The notes under the pieces are model-generated. The model saw only the letters and a program-made list of their open reading frames with translations. It did not search any database and was not told the origin of the DNA. 64,000 nt of DNA from Sphingobium sp. (GTDB taxonomy: Bacteria > Pseudomonadota > Alphaproteobacteria > Sphingomonadales > Sphingomonadaceae). The DNA lies in NCBI GenBank assembly GCA_003248935.1, contig QFQF01000008.1:124001-188000 (forward strand), written 5' to 3'. Made by a program: the position numbers and the translations under genes. Positions 61,949-64,000 of this stretch are shown here, in pieces. Every line of letters begins with the position of its first letter. Within the stretch, counting starts at the first letter, position 1.

Positions 61949-64000
61949 ATGCAGGATATGGACACTCCGCCGGAGATCATTCCGGAGACCTGGAGCGCGT
62001 TGTTCAGGGCTGCCGAGAAACTGGCGCGCGCACGGTCCCTCGATGCGGTCATCGAGATCGTTCGAGGGGCGGCGCGCAATATCACCGGCGCGCAGGGCAT
62101 CACGTTCGTCAAGGGCGAAGGCGGGCGCTGCTATTATGTCGCGGAGGACGCGATCGCACCGCTGTGGACGGGCCAGAATTTCAAGCTGTCCGAATGCGTG
62201 TCCGGCTGGGTGATGATCAACCAGCAACCGGCGGTCATCCCGAACATCTATGCCGACCCGCGCGTCCCCCATGATGCGTATCGCCGCACCTTCGTACGCA
62301 GCATGGCGATGGTGCCGATTCAGGCGGGAGCGCGTGACGCGGCGATCGGCGCCTACTGGGCACAAAATGACGGCCCCAATCCCGAGGCGGTGGAATTGCT
62401 GGGCATGCTTGCCCGCTACGTCAGCGCAGCGATGAGCAACGTCATGCTTCAGGATTCCTTCGCGATCCTCAACCGTACGGCGACCGCCGTCGCCGCCGAA
62501 CGCGATCTGGAGCGGATCGTGCAGACGATCACCGACGCCGGTGTCGAACTGACCGGTGCCGAGTTCGGCGCGTTCTTTTACACGGTGGCCGACGATAGTG
62601 GCGAGACTTACACGCTCTATAGCCTGTCGGGGGCGCCCCGCGCCGCGTTCGCGGAATTCCCGATGCCGCGCAAGACCGACCTCCTTGCCCCCACCTTCGC
62701 GGGCGAGGGAGTGGTGCGGTCCGACAATATCCGCACCGACCCGCGTTACGGCCGGAACGCGCCGCATGACGGCATGCCCGCCGGACACCTGCCGGTAACG
62801 AGCTACCTCGCCGTGCCGGTGGTCTCGCATGGCGGCACCGTGCATGGTGGTCTGTTCTTCGGCCACCAGCAGGAGGGACGGTTCACCCCGGAGCATGAAA
62901 ACGTGCTGCTGGGTATCGCCGCACATGCGGCGACTGCGATCGACAACGCCCGCCTCTACCGCAACGCGCAGGATGAGATCGCGGCGCGCACGATTGCCGA
63001 GGGCGACCTGCGCGAACTCAATGCGACGCTGGAACAGCGGATCGACGAGCGCACCCAGGAAATCCGCAGCGCCTTCACGCGTCTGGAGGAAAGCGAGCGC
63101 CGGTTCCGCATTCTCGTCGAGGGCGTCGCCGACTATGCCATCTACATGCTCGATGCGGACGGGATCATCACCAACTGGAATGCCGGCGCAGAGCGGATCA
63201 AGGGCTACAGCGCCGAGGAAATCCTCGGCCGCCCCATGTCCACTTTCTATACGCAGGAAGACCAGGACGCGGATCTTCCTGCACGCACGCTCGAGATCGC
63301 GGCGCAGACCGGCAAATGCGAAACCGAAGGGTGGCGGGTGCGCAAGGGCGGGGTCGAATTCTGGGCGAGCGCGATAGTCGATGCGATCCATGACGAGAAC
63401 GGGAAGCTGATAGGCTTCGCCAAGATCACACGCGACTTGACGGAAAAACGCGAGGTCGAGGAGCAGTTGCGGCAATCGCAGAAGATGGAGGCCGTGGGCC
63501 AGCTGACCGGCGGGATCGCCCACGACTTCAACAATCTGCTGACGATTATCACCGGCAATATCGACATGGCCGATCGCGCACTGGATCAGGCCGATGGAGG
63601 TGCGCGGGCACGCCGCGCGATCGGCAATGCGATGAAGGGCGCCGAGCGCGCCGCATCACTCACCCAGCGCCTGCTCGCCTTTTCCCGCCGCCAGCCGCTA
63701 TCGCCCAAGCCGCTCGATCTCGACAGGGTGGTGGCGGGCATGTCGGACCTGTTGAAGCGTTCGCTGGGGGAACTCGTCCATCTCGAAATCATCAGCAGCC
63801 CCGGCCTGTGGCCGGTCGAGGCGGACCCGAACCAGATCGAAAGCGCGCTTCTGAACCTGGCCGTCAACGCCCGCGACGCAATGCCCGAGGGCGGCACGCT
63901 GACGATCGAGACCGGCAATGCGCATCTTGATTCAAGCTATGCCGCGATCCGGACGGAGGTGCCACCGGGCAACTATGTGGTGATCGCCGTCAGCGACACC
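61949..64000 (+). CDS. GAF/PAS sensor histidine kinase, 3'-truncated by window end
   Basis: 684 residues are visible from the ATG at 61949; ATG 61901 and 61958 in the same frame are alternatives. Layout: GAF domain (about 20-165), second GAF (about 175-330), coiled linker (about 340-378), PAS (about 380-495), then HisKA with phospho-acceptor His525 (GGIAHDFNNLL) and the start of HATPase (NLAVNARDAMP). No membrane segment, so it is cytoplasmic. The H-box class is the same as in the ETR1-like kinase at 27164, and a receiver may follow beyond the window. Output unknown. Confidence 0.88.
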   Translation, partial: MQDMDTPPEIIPETWSALFRAAEKLARARSLDAVIEIVRGAARNITGAQGITFVKGEGGRCYYVAEDAIAPLWTGQNFKLSECVSGWVMINQQPAVIPNIYADPRVPHDAYRRTFVRSMAMVPIQAGARDAAIGAYWAQNDGPNPEAVELLGMLARYVSAAMSNVMLQDSFAILNRTATAVAAERDLERIVQTITDAGVELTGAEFGAFFYTVADDSGETYTLYSLSGAPRAAFAEFPMPRKTDLLAPTFAGEGVVRSDNIRTDPRYGRNAPHDGMPAGHLPVTSYLAVPVVSHGGTVHGGLFFGHQQEGRFTPEHENVLLGIAAHAATAIDNARLYRNAQDEIAARTIAEGDLRELNATLEQRIDERTQEIRSAFTRLEESERRFRILVEGVADYAIYMLDADGIITNWNAGAERIKGYSAEEILGRPMSTFYTQEDQDADLPARTLEIAAQTGKCETEGWRVRKGGVEFWASAIVDAIHDENGKLIGFAKITRDLTEKREVEEQLRQSQKMEAVGQLTGGIAHDFNNLLTIITGNIDMADRALDQADGGARARRAIGNAMKGAERAASLTQRLLAFSRRQPLSPKPLDLDRVVAGMSDLLKRSLGELVHLEIISSPGLWPVEADPNQIESALLNLAVNARDAMPEGGTLTIETGNAHLDSSYAAIRTEVPPGNYVVIAVSDT

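Noticed and set aside
61755..62213. 152-codon frame spanning the tRNA remnant
   Set aside because: It overlaps the kinase gene in another frame and has low-complexity Arg/Ser-rich composition.
61840..62400. Group I intron in the anticodon loop of the tRNA-Arg
   Set aside because: The missing T-arm and acceptor 3' strand were looked for within about 1 kb downstream and not seen, so a spliceable intron is not supported.

Overview
The window reads as a chromosomal segment of a GC-rich alphaproteobacterium, most likely a sphingomonad (Sphingomonas or a close relative). The signs are the gene order rpmH-rnpA-yidD-yidC-engB, a class II fructose bisphosphatase next to homoserine dehydrogenase, FecI/FecR/TonB-receptor and tonB-exbB-exbD-exbD sets, UrcA and DUF4168 secreted proteins, an intracellular PHA depolymerase and a LytS/LytTR pair. 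I saw no rRNA gene, intact tRNA gene, transposase, prophage or CRISPR array.

Layout. 0-2 kb: the end of a surface-polysaccharide or O-glycosylation locus (polymerase/ligase, acyltransferase). 2-9.3 kb: a MscS channel, a dipeptide epimerase, an unusual methyltransferase joined to an anti-sigma-type C-terminus, a PHB depolymerase and an MsbA-like ABC exporter. 9.3-13 kb: small secreted and PilZ proteins, then the TonB energy operon on the minus strand. 13-22.8 kb: metabolism and envelope (hom, glpX, an L,D-transpeptidase, an ATP-grasp/threonine-synthase pair, trmB, a ClC channel). 22.8-28.8 kb: an HNH protein, small proteins, a LytS/LytTR two-component system, UrcA and a hybrid histidine kinase whose membrane domain matches the ethylene-binding domain of plant ETR1. 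28.8-38.1 kb: a complete glycogen operon on the minus strand (glgP, glgB, glgC, glgA, glgX). 38.2-44.6 kb: a serine hydrolase, a FecI-FecR-TonB-receptor unit and an S1/P1 nuclease. 44.8-51.2 kb: a FadL-type porin, ispG, a DMT transporter, GNAT and TfoX proteins, dapB and nth. 51.2-54.2 kb: an HxlR regulator divergent from four small VOC/DUF1428 genes. 54.3-57.5 kb: the rpmH-rnpA-yidD-yidC-engB cluster, where rnpA appears to enclose rpmH. 57.7-61.7 kb: MlaA, GST, cupin, dapE and a small secreted protein. 61.8-64 kb: the 5' half of a tRNA-Arg(CCG) gene, then a GAF/PAS histidine kinase cut by the window end.

Together the genes cover glycogen synthesis and breakdown, PHB mobilisation, the aspartate-family pathway (hom, thrC, dapB, dapE), isoprenoid synthesis (ispG), TonB-driven outer-membrane uptake and several sensory systems. 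The observations most worth a second look are the ETR1-like sensor kinase, the methyltransferase/anti-sigma fusion, the nested rpmH/rnpA genes, a MlaA protein with a TonB-box-like segment but no lipobox, and the broken tRNA-Arg.
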